64,000 bases of DNA from Margaritifera margaritifera. Lineage: Eukaryota > Mollusca > Bivalvia > Unionida > Margaritiferidae. A program made the position numbers and the translations under genes. Location: assembly GCA_029931535.1 (NCBI GenBank), contig JAQPZY010001521.1:372001-436000 (forward strand). Reading direction: 5' to 3'. Below are positions 49,571-64,000 of the stretch, in pieces (position 1 is the stretch's first letter; each line of letters starts with the position of its first letter). Under the pieces are notes generated by a model, which saw nothing but the letters and a program-made list of their open reading frames with translations, was not told the DNA's origin and made no database searches.

Positions 49571-49727
49571 CGAGGAACGTAAACGATTTACTGATTCGTT
49601 GGATCAAAGAATTCTTCAAAATGATATAAATTTGTATCCGTAAAATCATTACCAAATTTGTAAAGTGTGTCTTTGAGAGGGGTTGAATATATAAAGAATC
49701 TATTGACTCTCTAAAGACTAAAATAAA

Positions 49728-50145
49728 AAATTATACCGCCATTATGGCTCTTTGAATATAATCAGTTCTTTGAAATTACATCATGCACATATCACGATGT
49801 GAAGGATAACGTTGATTGGGAGGTAATTTAGTCATATCATCCATGACTATGAACAGATTAGAATGCCCATCATTTATTGTCACGGTCTCAGTATTTAACT
49901 ATCACGGATGTAGAGGACTTCACCTAGGTTTCACTCTGTGGTGTGTCGAATCTGATCCTATGTCAAAAAGTTTCACACTCAATACTATGGACCCGTTGGC
50001 CCTGAAAAAGACGTTGTTGCATGGTACCGTTGCTTCAGAGAGAATTATTTGAGTTCCCAGCAATGAAATTATCGTAGTGATTTTTGTGATAGGATTATTA
50101 TTATTCTTCGTACTATTATTGTTGTTGTTGCTTTTGATGTTCTTC
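49728..50145 (-). other. Upstream conserved block, copy 4
   Basis: Same block; the short CAATGTATAA segment near 50150 is missing. Confidence 0.35.
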
Positions 50146-51454
50146 TTTCAAAAGGGCTAGGTATATAAAATATTCATTTGTGATGGAAGGGTGATGGAGG
50201 GTTGAAATTGAATCAGTATGTCAGGGTTGATGTATACACACAGTACTAGTATATAGTTGATAAGGAGTCCTTGGGGTGGTTTTTAACTTTATAGTTGTGA
50301 AACAGATCAGATTTTATTTTAGCTAATGAGTGCTAGCACACAGTTAAATGAAAGATAATATAAAACGTTCCATTTCGAATCTTTTCATCTAATTTAAAAA
50401 TGTGCAATATTTTCTTTTAATTACTTCTGTAGATATCATTGCAAGATGCATTGTTTTCTAGACTTGACGAATTCTGTGGTTTACATATTCCAAAATTCCT
50501 GATTGAATACACTGGTTAATTTAAAATAGGAGTTGAATGTTCCTGCATGGCGATATGTGCTACAGAAAAAATGAATTATGAAATGTTGTAAATGTTGAAG
50601 AAAAAAAAAACATGGTGCATTTTGCATATTTAAGAAATAGCTCGTTCAGGCCCCAATTGTGTCAGGTAAACACCGGTTTTGCGAGCTCAAGGATTATGAT
50701 TTATTTCTTTTGTAGCTTATTTATTAAATTTAAAATAATGTTGTCATATCCACGAAAGTAAAGTTAAGTACGTTTAAGTTTGGTGCAATATATGTTTTCC
50801 GCAATGGAGATGGTATAAAGCAGTAAGTTTATGATGTGATGTGTTATTTGTTTGCTCTAATGTATTTGGAATACTCGCTGGAATGACACCAATTTCCATA
50901 GCCAGAACGTATTAGAGAAAGGGATTCAACTCGATACAGAAATGTCTATTATTATAGCAACTCTCACCAATTGCTGAACATAGATAAAGTCAATGAATTA
51001 AATACATATTTTTACCCAATACGGTATGATATTGGATAGAGGACAAAACGTTTCTACTAAAATTGCATGCAGTTGGAGGATGTTAAAATTGTAAACAAAG
51101 ACATAAAGGTTCTTGTGCATAAATATATCCAGGAGCCGCTGTGGATAAGAACAAAAGTTTTCTAATGTCAGAAATCATTAGTTTTATTATGATATGATTT
51201 GCAATAACAAACTAGAAAGGTTATTGCCTTGTTAGAAAAATTATATTTATTACTGTGTCCTCTCTTACTCCGTTTGTAAACATCCATTTTAAAAATAGAA
51301 AAATCTGTGTGTCCATCTTCAAAAAAGTGAAATCATCTTCCTTTTAATCATCTTGTTACTTCCTTCTTTACACCCGCACTTAAACAAAAGATAAGACGTG
51401 TCCATTTCTTTTAGAACAAAAGTCTATATTGGCAATAGCCTATTTTAGGACAAA

Positions 51455-51752
51455 AGGTGTTTTTGGTAGGTATTTTGTTATTTACTTTTATAATATTGGT
51501 TTTTTATTTCTTTTAAATTTTATCCTGTAGTCTGTGTTAGAGGGAGATGAATAAACATGTTTTACTAGATATTTATTTTCTTACCTTTATGATATTGTTT
51601 TCTGTTTCTTTTACATTTCATCCTGTATTCTGTGTTAGAGGCAGATGAATAAAGATGTTTTAAGTAGGTATTTTGTTCTTGATCTTTACGATATTGTTTT
51701 TCATTTCTTTTATATTTCATCCTATATTCTGAGCTAGAGGGAGTTGAATGCT
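51455..51752. repeat. 98-99-bp triple tandem repeat, copy 4
   Basis: Same three units with a few changes (TATTTATTTTCTT in the second). Confidence 0.8.
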
Positions 51753-51900
51753 GATTTTGTACTAGTATATATGCAACATATGAAGTCGTCTGAAAATGTC
51801 TTGAAATTTATACGTTAATGATAGTTGCAAGCATGGTAAGTTAGACATTATTGTGTATTTTAACGTGATCAAACATTTATACTTTTAAAATAAAAAAAAA

Positions 51901-52670
51901 ATGGATAGCACAACCATTAAAATATTATCTGCAAACTGGTATGAATTAGGATATATTGAACAAAATGCAAGCATGTGTTTAATTACCTCAGGAGAGAAAA
52001 TCATCTATATTGCTAACAGGATACGCATATTATTGAAGATAACACATCACACGTCAGAGCTTAATCATCTGGTGTGTGATGTGTTATCGTCAATACTATG
52101 CTGCATGTTCAAACTGTATTGCCTGTTTTTGACTCACACACTGCCAATCGTTACAAAAGTAAATCTTGTTCTTCAGAGAGATGCGCCAATTATTCAAGTC
52201 CTCAGAAAGAGACTACAACGAATATTCAAATGTAGCAAAACAAACAACAGGTATGCCCAAAGGATCGTTTATTGGTCCATTCCTATTTCCTGACTATATG
52301 AACGATATAGCTGATAGTTTAAAATCTGCTATATGCTGATTTGCAGACGACTCCTCGTTTGCAACTAGTTTTTCTGAGTGTATGATGAGTACAGACATGA
52401 ATGATTAAAAGAAATCTCTTTACTGTATGCATAATTTATGTCAGATCACATAGAGTATTGTCGTCATTATCTATTGTTAATCAGCTATAATAAAATCAAC
52501 CATGCCTCTCCTGGTAATGTTTGTATATAGATTGTAAGACTGTATATGTGTCTCTTGTCTACATATTCGTATTTGTAATGGAGAGGAAAAGTAAGATTTA
52601 GAACTTTTTCCAGTCCTATTGCTGTGTATAATTAATTGCAATAAATTATGTTGAAACGAAACGAAACGAT
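51901..52670 (+). pseudogene. Chimeric LINE fragment, copy 4
   Basis: Same structure with the 130-codon frame; one difference from copies 1-3 is H-to-Q before the RT part (ATTCAAGTCC). Confidence 0.6.
52038..52088. repeat. Perfect 15-bp hairpin, copy 4
   Basis: Identical arms and spacer to copy 1. Confidence 0.85.
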
Positions 52671-53921
52671 CGAAATGTCTTACTGCAGCATTGCACGAGG
52701 AAATTATTACCCATGAGTGATGGCAACTTACTTTGTTATGTACTCAGCACGTAACGTCCTAAGGAATTTTCAACTTTTTAGACTTTGTCAAACATTTACT
52801 CTGTGCCGTTAACCTCAGAGAGGGTTCAATATCAGGTCTATCATGACGCAGCAGCATGTAAACACACGACACGTCAAATTATGTATTTATACACAATGAA
52901 GTCATAAAATAATTAGAACAAGGTTTCTTTTCAAACATATTTGCATTCAATTTAATTTTGTGAAAAGCAATTTAAATACAATCAATTATTTTATAAATTG
53001 GGGGTACCTAATAAATAAATAATAGTGTTTGTGCAGTTGGAAATTTTGGTATTGCCGGAAGTACATTGTGCTCGCAAACTCTCCTCGTTGCACTTCGGTC
53101 TCGCCCATGCTATCTAACAGTACGAACAATGTAATCAATAATTATCATATGACTACAGTTTATTTAGATGAATATACCTTGATCCAAATATTAGGTATAG
53201 TAACATCCTGCCACATCATATTGGCATCATGATATGATGTAAGGCAAATGCGTAATGAACAAGTCATCCAAATGCTTTTTAAAGTCATTTCACTGTTCTA
53301 GTCTTTTTTTTTGTAAAACACAATTAGCACACTTCGTCATGTGATAAATATAGTCTAATATTTATGCACATTGCATCTGAAATCTATGAAACCCTTGAAT
53401 ACTTTCATTTGAAATGAACACTCATATAAGATCATCTATTACCACAATATTGTGTCAATTCTAATGGGTTATATAAATAAAGTTGTGCATCATCTGACAG
53501 GGATGATTGTCTAAAAGGAAACAAAGTAGCCTGGAGTGAAGGTCTACCGCACCTCAAGCTTTCTCGCATTTGGAGTTGTCTTGTTTTAGTTAGTAAACTG
53601 TAATATGAAAGAAAACTATAGTGGGATGGTTAAAGTTTCCTGAATCAGTGGGACATGACAGCATAAACAGTGAAGAAAAACCTCTCTCTCTCTTTCCGAA
53701 TCTCTGTTTCAAACATATAACTAGGTTGGTTACTTGTGTAGTTAAGAAACGAAACATACTGAAAGAGAAATGCACAAACGGAACCAGATTCATAAAATAT
53801 TGATTAGATATTGTTCAGGCATTCTATTTGTATCATTCCCAAGAAGGTCATGAAGCTATCAACGAACGAACGTAGAAAACATTAGTATGGCAAGCACAAT
53901 TCACAATAATTACATGAATTT

Positions 53922-54652
53922 AGTTTATCAGCCTAGTATCGCTATACTACCTGGACCTAATTAGCATTATCTCCAAGAAAGAATATTTTACCTGAAATTT
54001 TGTGAAATTTGCTGCAGATATGTATAAATTACCACAGATACATTAGGTTTTGGGGTGGGTAATGCTCATTAAAAAATGCAATTAAAATTCACAAAATTCA
54101 CGCAATATATAGATAAATCAAACAAACGAAGTTTATTTGGTAGGTATCTGTATATTACCCGACACGAACATATATATTACCTGAACGTTTGTGATATTCG
54201 AGGCAGGTATTTACGAATTATCTTATATAAATTAGATTTAGGTAATGGTAATTAAAAGGCAAACTCAATTCATAACAAATCAGAAGATAAACCCAGTTTA
54301 TTTGGCAGGTATCACTATATTACCTGGACCTAGTTAGCATTATCTCTAGGTGATGAAAAGTGGCAGATAATTGAAATGTATCTATTTCTTACATATTAAG
54401 TTACCTGTTGAAAATGTGAAATATCGCTGACGAAATTAAACAAAATTAGGTAATGCATAGCTACATCAGATAAACTTAGTTCATGTAGTATAAATCTGTA
54501 TACTTAGCAGTTATTCGCATTATTTCCAGGTAAGTATATATTATCTAAATTTGTATGGCGTTTGCGATAGGTACCTGTGGATTTCCTCAGATAATGTGAC
54601 TTAAGATGTTTGGTATCCCTGTATTACCTGATCACGAAGTCTCATTACCTGA
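53922..54652. repeat. TACCTG/CAGGTA-rich satellite, copy 4
   Basis: Same as copy 3 in substitutions but without its short deletion. Confidence 0.6.
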
Positions 54653-54948
54653 CAGCCAATCGTATTCAAACAGTAAATCATTTGTAAGCTGCAATTGCAC
54701 TGGTTAATCACTTTAGCTTTACAACGTGAATCCCTCACAACACAAGTCTGGATTTTGTATTTTCATTGAAGGTAGAATATGCATATGCAGTCAATGTCAA
54801 ATAAAAGCAAATGGTCATTATGTTATATGCAGTTCGATTCGTCTTTGAGCATGATAATAATATGCATCTAGATCTTCCTTCAGAAGTTGAAGGAAGGGGT
54901 ATTGAGGAGGGGAGATTATTTAGTTATTACATAATTATAACCTATCAC

Positions 54949-55348
54949 GTGGCTCTGTGAGGTCTATGCCAACGAGGGTCTGCTGAAAAACTCATATTTT
55001 CTTGTAACGCCAGAACAAGGCTGTCACAAAATTGGGAAAAGTGATTTGAGTGGCTGATGAGATAACGTTATGTTTCGTGTCAACACGGAGAGTTTCATTG
55101 GCTGATTGAGACATGGTTCCTGCATAGGCATCTGTTTACAAACTAGATTTTTATGATAACCTTTTATTATTATAATGAACTATTTTGGCAGTGATTGCAG
55201 AAAGTATGCATATATCAATTTTGAGATGGCGAGAAATATCTTTGTTGTTTTGCTTGTACAAAGTTTGGCCGAAGCGCCTTCTATTGTTAAAAGCGATCAA
55301 TGAATCAGTTTACTAGACTCTCTTATGGCGGATTACTCACAGAGCCAC
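54949..55348. mobile_element. MITE-like element, copy 5
   Basis: Same 400 bp with perfect 13-bp terminal inverted repeats at both ends. Confidence 0.7.
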
Positions 55349-56167
55349 ACTAGAGTCTGGTAGAATGAGACTAGGTAGATTCTAACTTTTGGAACAGATA
55401 TATTATAACATTTCCTATGACTTGAATGAGACAAATATTGCTCTGATATAGCTTTCTAGATTAATACGTTGAACAGTGAAATAATCTACACAAACTCGTC
55501 TACTGGTCGTAATATAGTAGAAGATAGCTCGTTCGTGGTCAGTATCACTTCCAGTAAGCAGTGAAATGCTAGTGTTCTGTTGTAGATATGTTTCAGTACA
55601 TAGCGATCATCAACAAGCATTCAATATAAATTATGGTTTTTCACTGTTGAAAGCACTGATGAAATTATCACCAAAATACTAATAAACACAATGCAAAAGC
55701 AAAATGGAGGGGATGTTTTCTTTAAATGTACTTTGAGCAATGACTGCTATTATTGTTTTCTGACTAACCATATATTGCAAATAAAAGGTTAACCTTTATT
55801 CCCAAGATTTACCATCATTAATTTTGAGAAATTCAACGATAACACAATTGCAGAATTTAAGATGAATATTACGGTATGACCTGATAAAACAAAATCTTTT
55901 TCCCTTGCTCAAAAAGAGGTCTCGACTGGTGTAACCTGTATGTTAAAATTCTGTATTGAGAAGCATAGGAGATGTGATAATAGAAACGAGTATCATCGTA
56001 AGTTTCCGGAAGTCACTTCACGTAATTATCGTCTTCCCGTTCGGCCACAGAGAAAGTTGGTGTAAGATTGAGAGTAAGTCTTAGGACACGTTGGAATAGT
56101 AATAAATACATAAATAAGACACTTACTTTGTAGTACCAAAAATATAATTTATTGGACAGAAAAAAAT

Positions 56168-57023
56168 GAATATCAGAGACATGACTTTAAAACTTATCAG
56201 ATCTATCAAGTTATTTTAGACATTTAAATCACATGTGTAATAAATACATTAATGAATATAATTTAATGGATACAATCTTTCATTCTAAAACACTCATTCC
56301 TGACATTTTCACAATAAGTTAATATTGTTTAAAATACGTACAATACCTAATTATGAATTTACCAAGTCACCGAAAGTAACACTGAACTGCATTACAATTA
56401 ACTTAAAAATTAAATCAGCTTTTTTTCTACATTCTCATGTATATGATAGATACGAGCGTAATAAAACAATACAACATATTTAAGTAAATGGAACACAAAA
56501 GAGGACAATACAAGGTTGAGCACAGGTTTTTTTACCATTTGGGAAAGAAAAAAAAAATAATAATAACTTTTTAATGCCAACAATATAATGTATTCAATAC
56601 AATTAAAATAAGTACACAGCTTTTCAGCTCTATTTCATTTGTTTGGGACATTTAAGTAACACGTGCAAAAATAGATGAAGGAATGGAAGTTGACGGGTAA
56701 TAAACTTTCATTCTACAACACACATTCATGGCATTTTCACAATAAGTTAATGTTATTTACAATTTACATGCAGAACAGTCCATCTTTTTATCAGCCACAC
56801 GGTAAATAATTATGCGTTTGCAATGTCTAACTACTTGAATTTGGTTCCGAACTCAGAAGGTAATGAAAAATTTAATCACAATTACATAAAAATTCAACAA
56901 ACTTTGTCTTTGTACATTCATACGTATATAAAAATTACTGCTGTCATAAGAACAATACGCTGACATAAATCATCATTAAAAATATCATGTTAAATTTGAT
57001 CTTAAGAAATTCAGTTAAGATAT
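56168..57023. repeat. Diverged ~428-bp tandem pair, copy 5
   Basis: Same two-block structure as in copy 2. Confidence 0.6.
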
Positions 57024-57306
57024 CCATTTCTCTCCAATAACTGAATGATGTCAATATAAAGTAATCTTAGATATTTACATAGACGTTTTTCCATAGATCC
57101 ATTAAACAAAGAAAAGGAAGACGAAGAACGTGTACCTTTATTGTCAAGCAATATATCAATGACCGCCTTATTGCAATGATCATGCAATTGAAATAATTTA
57201 ATACTTTATGTGAATGTAACCAGTCTATGAATATAGGAGACATCAACTGATATATTTAGAGGCCACAGGCCCACGCTCTTTGATGAAGTCACTTGTACCG
57301 GGTAAA

Positions 57307-59952
<2,646 letters not shown>

Positions 59953-60078
59953 TTCTGAAAGTATATATAAAACAACGAACGTTTGAAAACTGATATGAAA
60001 AGATCTACTACTTAACTGATATTTCGCAAAGTTATTTACTCTGTATATAAAGTCTATGGAAGTATAGATTGTACGTTG

Positions 60079-60086
60079 CTTTTATA
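60079..60086 (-). promoter_or_regulatory. TATA box, copy 5
   Basis: Same TATAAAAG element, 127 bp upstream of the ATG. Confidence 0.65.
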
Positions 60087-60759
60087 CCATATTTTAGATG
60101 TGGGCTTTCTCGATGTCTCAGTAAATTATGAAGTTTTCCTTACAGGATGAAAATTCGTATATAAACCGGGCACATATATGTACATTTTTTCTTTGCCTCG
60201 TTGGGTAAACAATTTAGACGCATTGAAATATTCTTCCGCTAAGATTTGGTTGCTGCTTCCAATTTTATCGGAAACAGGCGGGGTTTAAAACCATTAAATG
60301 TATCATGTGACATTCTAACTGCATTGCACGAACTTAACTATTACAGTGAAATAATTAACTAACTTTTCCTAGCCATATTATTTAGATTGTTTCAGAGAGC
60401 AAGTTAGCAGTTAATATACATTGATCGTGGTTTTGGGGAAAGCTATTTTATTATGTACACATATCTAATCATATGTATTACGTTATATGATTTTAACCCT
60501 AGTAGAGATCACATGATCGTTATGACGACCAAATGTTTGCATATAAATTACAGATATTTAATTTGTTGAGAGAGTCAATTTAAAATGAGCATAGCGTTTG
60601 TCTTCAGATTAGGCAATCCGTCTGTATAAGAATAATACAGAATAAAGGTACTTCGGGATCGGACGAGCGATCATAGTTTGAAATGAGAAATTCGTGCAAA
60701 AGCGGTCGAATTTTAAATATTATAAATACTAGTGATAATGGAATTAGGATAGGTCTTAC

Positions 60760-61039
60760 TTAAAACAAGGTTGTCGGTGTGATTGTTGAATTTATTTGAG
60801 TTTCGTGTATGGGTATAAGATGGTTCTAAGGATATTGGGACACAGACTTGTGAACAGATTGTGGAGAGAAGAGTCAAGTTAAACAGTTTTGATTTTAAGT
60901 ATTTTTGTAAGAACTGATTGAAGGTAAGAAATGATTGCTTGAAAAAAATTACTATGCGATCTACTCTAATCACGCGTGCTGTGAAGTCAAAACTGCATAT
61001 GTTTTTACTGATATGTCGCTCAAGTGATGAATTGTGCAT
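60760..61039 (-). other. Candidate upstream alternative exon, copy 5
   Basis: As in copy 4: ATG-initiated frame ending at a phase-1 GTAAGA donor. Confidence 0.2.
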
Positions 61040-61168
61040 ACAAATCAGTTAGCATGGATGTGTATCTCAACAGACAGACATACGTGTATCTTATCGAAGT
61101 CTCATCGCATGCATGTGCAAAGTGAGTTGAGACTGTAGCAATGTACTGCTTTCCCTTGAAAACAAAAT

Positions 61169-61210
61169 GGGCGAGGGTGAGGGGGAAGGGAGGTGCGTGG
61201 GGGGGGGGGG
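61169..61210 (+). other. G-quadruplex motif and G12 run, copy 5
   Basis: Four G-tracts, then GTGCGT and a run of 12 G. Confidence 0.5.
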
Positions 61211-61367
61211 CGAGGAACGTAAACGATTTACTGATTCGTTGGATCAAAGAATTCTTCAAAATGATATAAATTTGTATCCGTAAAATCATTACCAAATTTG
61301 TAAAGTGTGTCTTTGAGAGGGGTTGAATATATAAAGAATCTATTGACTCTCTAAAGACTAAAATAAA

Positions 61368-61785
61368 AAATTATACCGCCATTATGGCTCTTTGAATATA
61401 ATCAGTTCTTTGAAATTACATCATGCACATATCACGATGTGAAGGATAACGTTGATTGGGAGGTAATTTAGTCATATCATCCATGACTATGAACAGATTA
61501 GAATGCCCATCATTTATTGTCACGGTCTCAGTATTTAACTATCACGGATGTAGAGGACTTCACCTAGGTTTCACTCTGTGGTGTGTCGAATCTGATCCTA
61601 TGTCAAAAAGTTTCACACTCAATACTATGGACCCGTTGGCCCTGAAAAAGACGTTGTTGCATGGTACCGTTGCTTCAGAGAGAATTATCTGAGTTCCCAG
61701 CAATGAAATTATCGTAGTGATTTTTGTGATAGGATTATTATTATTCTTCGTACTATTATTGTTGTTGTTGCTTTTGATGTTCTTC
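61368..61785 (-). other. Upstream conserved block, copy 5
   Basis: Same block as in copy 4; the last plus-strand sense codon before the TGA (61689) changes from ATT to ATC. Confidence 0.35.
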
Positions 61786-63094
61786 TTTCAAAAGGGCTAG
61801 GTATATAAAATATTCATTTGTGATGGAAGGGTGATGGAGGGTTGAAATTGAATCAGTATGTCAGGGTTGATGTATACACACAGTACTAGTATATAGTTGA
61901 TAAGGAGTCCTTGGGGTGGTTTTTAACTTTATAGTTGTGAAACAGATCAGATTTTATTTTAGCTAATGAGTGCTAGCACACAGTTAAATGAAAGATAATA
62001 TAAAACGTTCCATTTCGAATCTTTTCATCTAATTTAAAAATGTGCAATATTTTCTTTTAATTACTTCTGTAGATATCATTGCAAGATGCATTGTTTTCTA
62101 GACTTGACGAATTCTGTGGTTTACATATTCCAAAATTCCTGATTGAATACACTGGTTAATTTAAAATAGGAGTTGAATGTTCCTGCATGGCGATATGTGC
62201 TACAGAAAAAATGAATTATGAAATGTTGTAAATGTTGAAGAAAAAAAAAACATGGTGCATTTTGCATATTTAAGAAATAGCTCGTTCAGGCCCCAATTGT
62301 GTCAGGTAAACACCGGTTTTGCGAGCTCAAGGATTATGATTTATTTCTTTTGTAGCTTATTTATTAAATTTAAAATAATGTTGTCATATCCACGAAAGTA
62401 AAGTTAAGTACGTTTAAGTTTGGTGCAATATATGTTTTCCGCAATGGAGATGGTATAAAGCAGTAAGTTTATGATGTGATGTGTTATTTGTTTGCTCTAA
62501 TGTATTTGGAATACTCGCTGGAATGACACCAATTTCCATAGCCAGAACGTATTAGAGAAAGGGATTCAACTCGATACAGAAATGTCTATTATTATAGCAA
62601 CTCTCACCAATTGCTGAACATAGATAAAGTCAATGAATTAAATACATATTTTTACCCAATACGGTATGATATTGGATAGAGGACAAAACGTTTCTACTAA
62701 AATTGCATGCAGTTGGAGGATGTTAAAATTGTAAACAAAGACATAAAGGTTCTTGTGCATAAATATATCCAGGAGCCGCTGTGGATAAGAACAAAAGTTT
62801 TCTAATGTCAGAAATCATTAGTTTTATTATGATATGATTTGCAATAACAAACTAGAAAGGTTATTGCCTTGTTAGAAAAATTATATTTATTACTGTGTCC
62901 TCTCTTACTCCGTTTGTAAACATCCATTTTAAAAATAGAAAAATCTGTGTGTCCATCTTCAAAAAAGTGAAATCATCTTCCTTTTAATCATCTTGTTACT
63001 TCCTTCTTTACACCCGCACTTAAACAAAAGATAAGACGTGTCCATTTCTTTTAGAACAAAAGTCTATATTGGCAATAGCCTATTTTAGGACAAA

Positions 63095-63392
63095 AGGTGT
63101 TTTTGGTAGGTATTTTGTTATTTACTTTTATAATATTGGTTTTTTATTTCTTTTAAATTTTATCCTGTAGTCTGTGTTAGAGGGAGATGAATAAACATGT
63201 TTTACTAGATATTTATTTTCTTACCTTTATGATATTGTTTTCTGTTTCTTTTACATTTCATCCTGTATTCTGTGTTAGAGGCAGATGAATAAAGATGTTT
63301 TAAGTAGGTATTTTGTTCTTGATCTTTACGATATTGTTTTTCATTTCTTTTATATTTCATCCTATATTCTGAGCTAGAGGGAGTTGAATGCT
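63095..63392. repeat. 98-99-bp triple tandem repeat, copy 5
   Basis: Same as copy 4. Confidence 0.8.
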
Positions 63393-63540
63393 GATTTTGT
63401 ACTAGTATATATGCAACATATGAAGTCGTCTGAAAATGTCTTGAAATTTATACGTTAATGATAGTTGCAAACATGGTAAGTTAGACATTATTGTGTATTT
63501 TAACGTGATCAAACATTTATACTTTTAAAATAAAAAAAAA

Positions 63541-64000
63541 ATGGATAGCACAACCATTAAAATATTATCTGCAAACTGGTATGAATTAGGATATATTGAA
63601 CAAAATGCAAGCATGTGTTTAATTACCTCAGGAGAGAAAATCATCTATATTGCTAACAGGATACGCATATTATTGAAGATAACACATCACACGTCAGAGC
63701 TTAATCATCTGGTGTGTGATGTGTTATCGTCAATACTATGCTGCATGTTCAAACTGTATTGCCTGTTTTTGACTCACACACTGCCAATCGTTACAAAAGT
63801 AAATCTTGTTCTTCAGAGAGATGCGCCAATTATTCAAGTCCTCAGAAAGAGACTACAACGAATATTCAAATGTAGCAAAACAAACAACAGGTATGCCCAA
63901 AGGATCGTTTATTGGTCCATTCCTATTTCCTGACTATATGAACGATATAGCTGATAGTTTAAAATCTGCTATATGCTGATTTGCAGACGACTCCTCGTTT
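63541..64000 (+). pseudogene. Chimeric LINE fragment, copy 5 (cut by window end)
   Basis: Identical in protein to copy 4; the window ends inside the FADDS block. Confidence 0.6.
63678..63728. repeat. Perfect 15-bp hairpin, copy 5
   Basis: Identical arms and spacer to copy 1. Confidence 0.85.

Larger units (their letters stand above)
43397..54948. repeat. Tandem array unit, copy 4 (11,552 bp)
   Basis: Nearly identical to copy 5 over their shared length. It carries the 41-bp deletion in exon 2 and the deletion of CTTCTGTGTTACGTAAG near 49338 that copies 1-3 lack. Confidence 0.97.

Overview
This is AT-rich animal DNA with introns, long microsatellites and several retroelement classes (Tx1-clade L1-like LINE, Penelope-like element, tRNA-derived SINE-like piece). 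It contains no bacterial, plasmid or phage features. The mix suits a lophotrochozoan, perhaps a mollusc, but the species cannot be fixed from this window. Layout: positions 1-9585 are a transposon-rich left flank. Positions 9586-64000 are a direct tandem array of five copies of one roughly 11.6-kb unit: 9586-20075, 20076-31736, 31737-43396, 43397-54948, and 54949 to beyond the window end. || Each unit carries, on the minus strand, one compact four-exon gene that can be assembled by eye. A TATA box is followed by exon 1 (MKFHLC plus two bases), exon 2 (rest of a signal peptide and a helix), exon 3 and exon 4, with matching intron phases 2, 0 and 0. The predicted product is a 220-residue secreted protein with two cysteines after the signal peptide, four N-glycosylation sequons and an apparent four-helix layout. 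This resembles class I helical cytokines in size and architecture; the family assignment is inference. Copies 1-3 read open. Copies 4 and 5 share a 41-bp deletion of the exon 2 splice donor. Copy 4 then has an in-frame stop, whereas copy 5 can stay open through a cryptic donor. || Going up in coordinate from its left edge, each unit holds: a 400-bp MITE-like element with perfect 13-bp terminal inverted repeats; a diverged 428-bp tandem pair (single in copy 1); the gene with its (AT)n and (GA)n intronic microsatellites; the promoter; an upstream conserved block with a G-quadruplex motif; a 98-99-bp triple repeat; a chimeric dead LINE fragment with a short perfect hairpin; and a degenerate satellite full of TACCTG/CAGGTA hexamers. 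The array begins exactly at the MITE inverted repeat. Diagnostic differences pair the copies in a register that starts inside the LINE fragment, which indicates repeated unequal exchange. || The left flank holds an older, inverted, broken relative of the same gene and its upstream block (1-612 and 5690-7325). It is split by the L1/Tx1 LINE and truncated by Penelope-like sequence. One block of copy 1 (15905-16990) is shortened by many small losses and enriched in T relative to the other copies, and is probably a consensus artefact.
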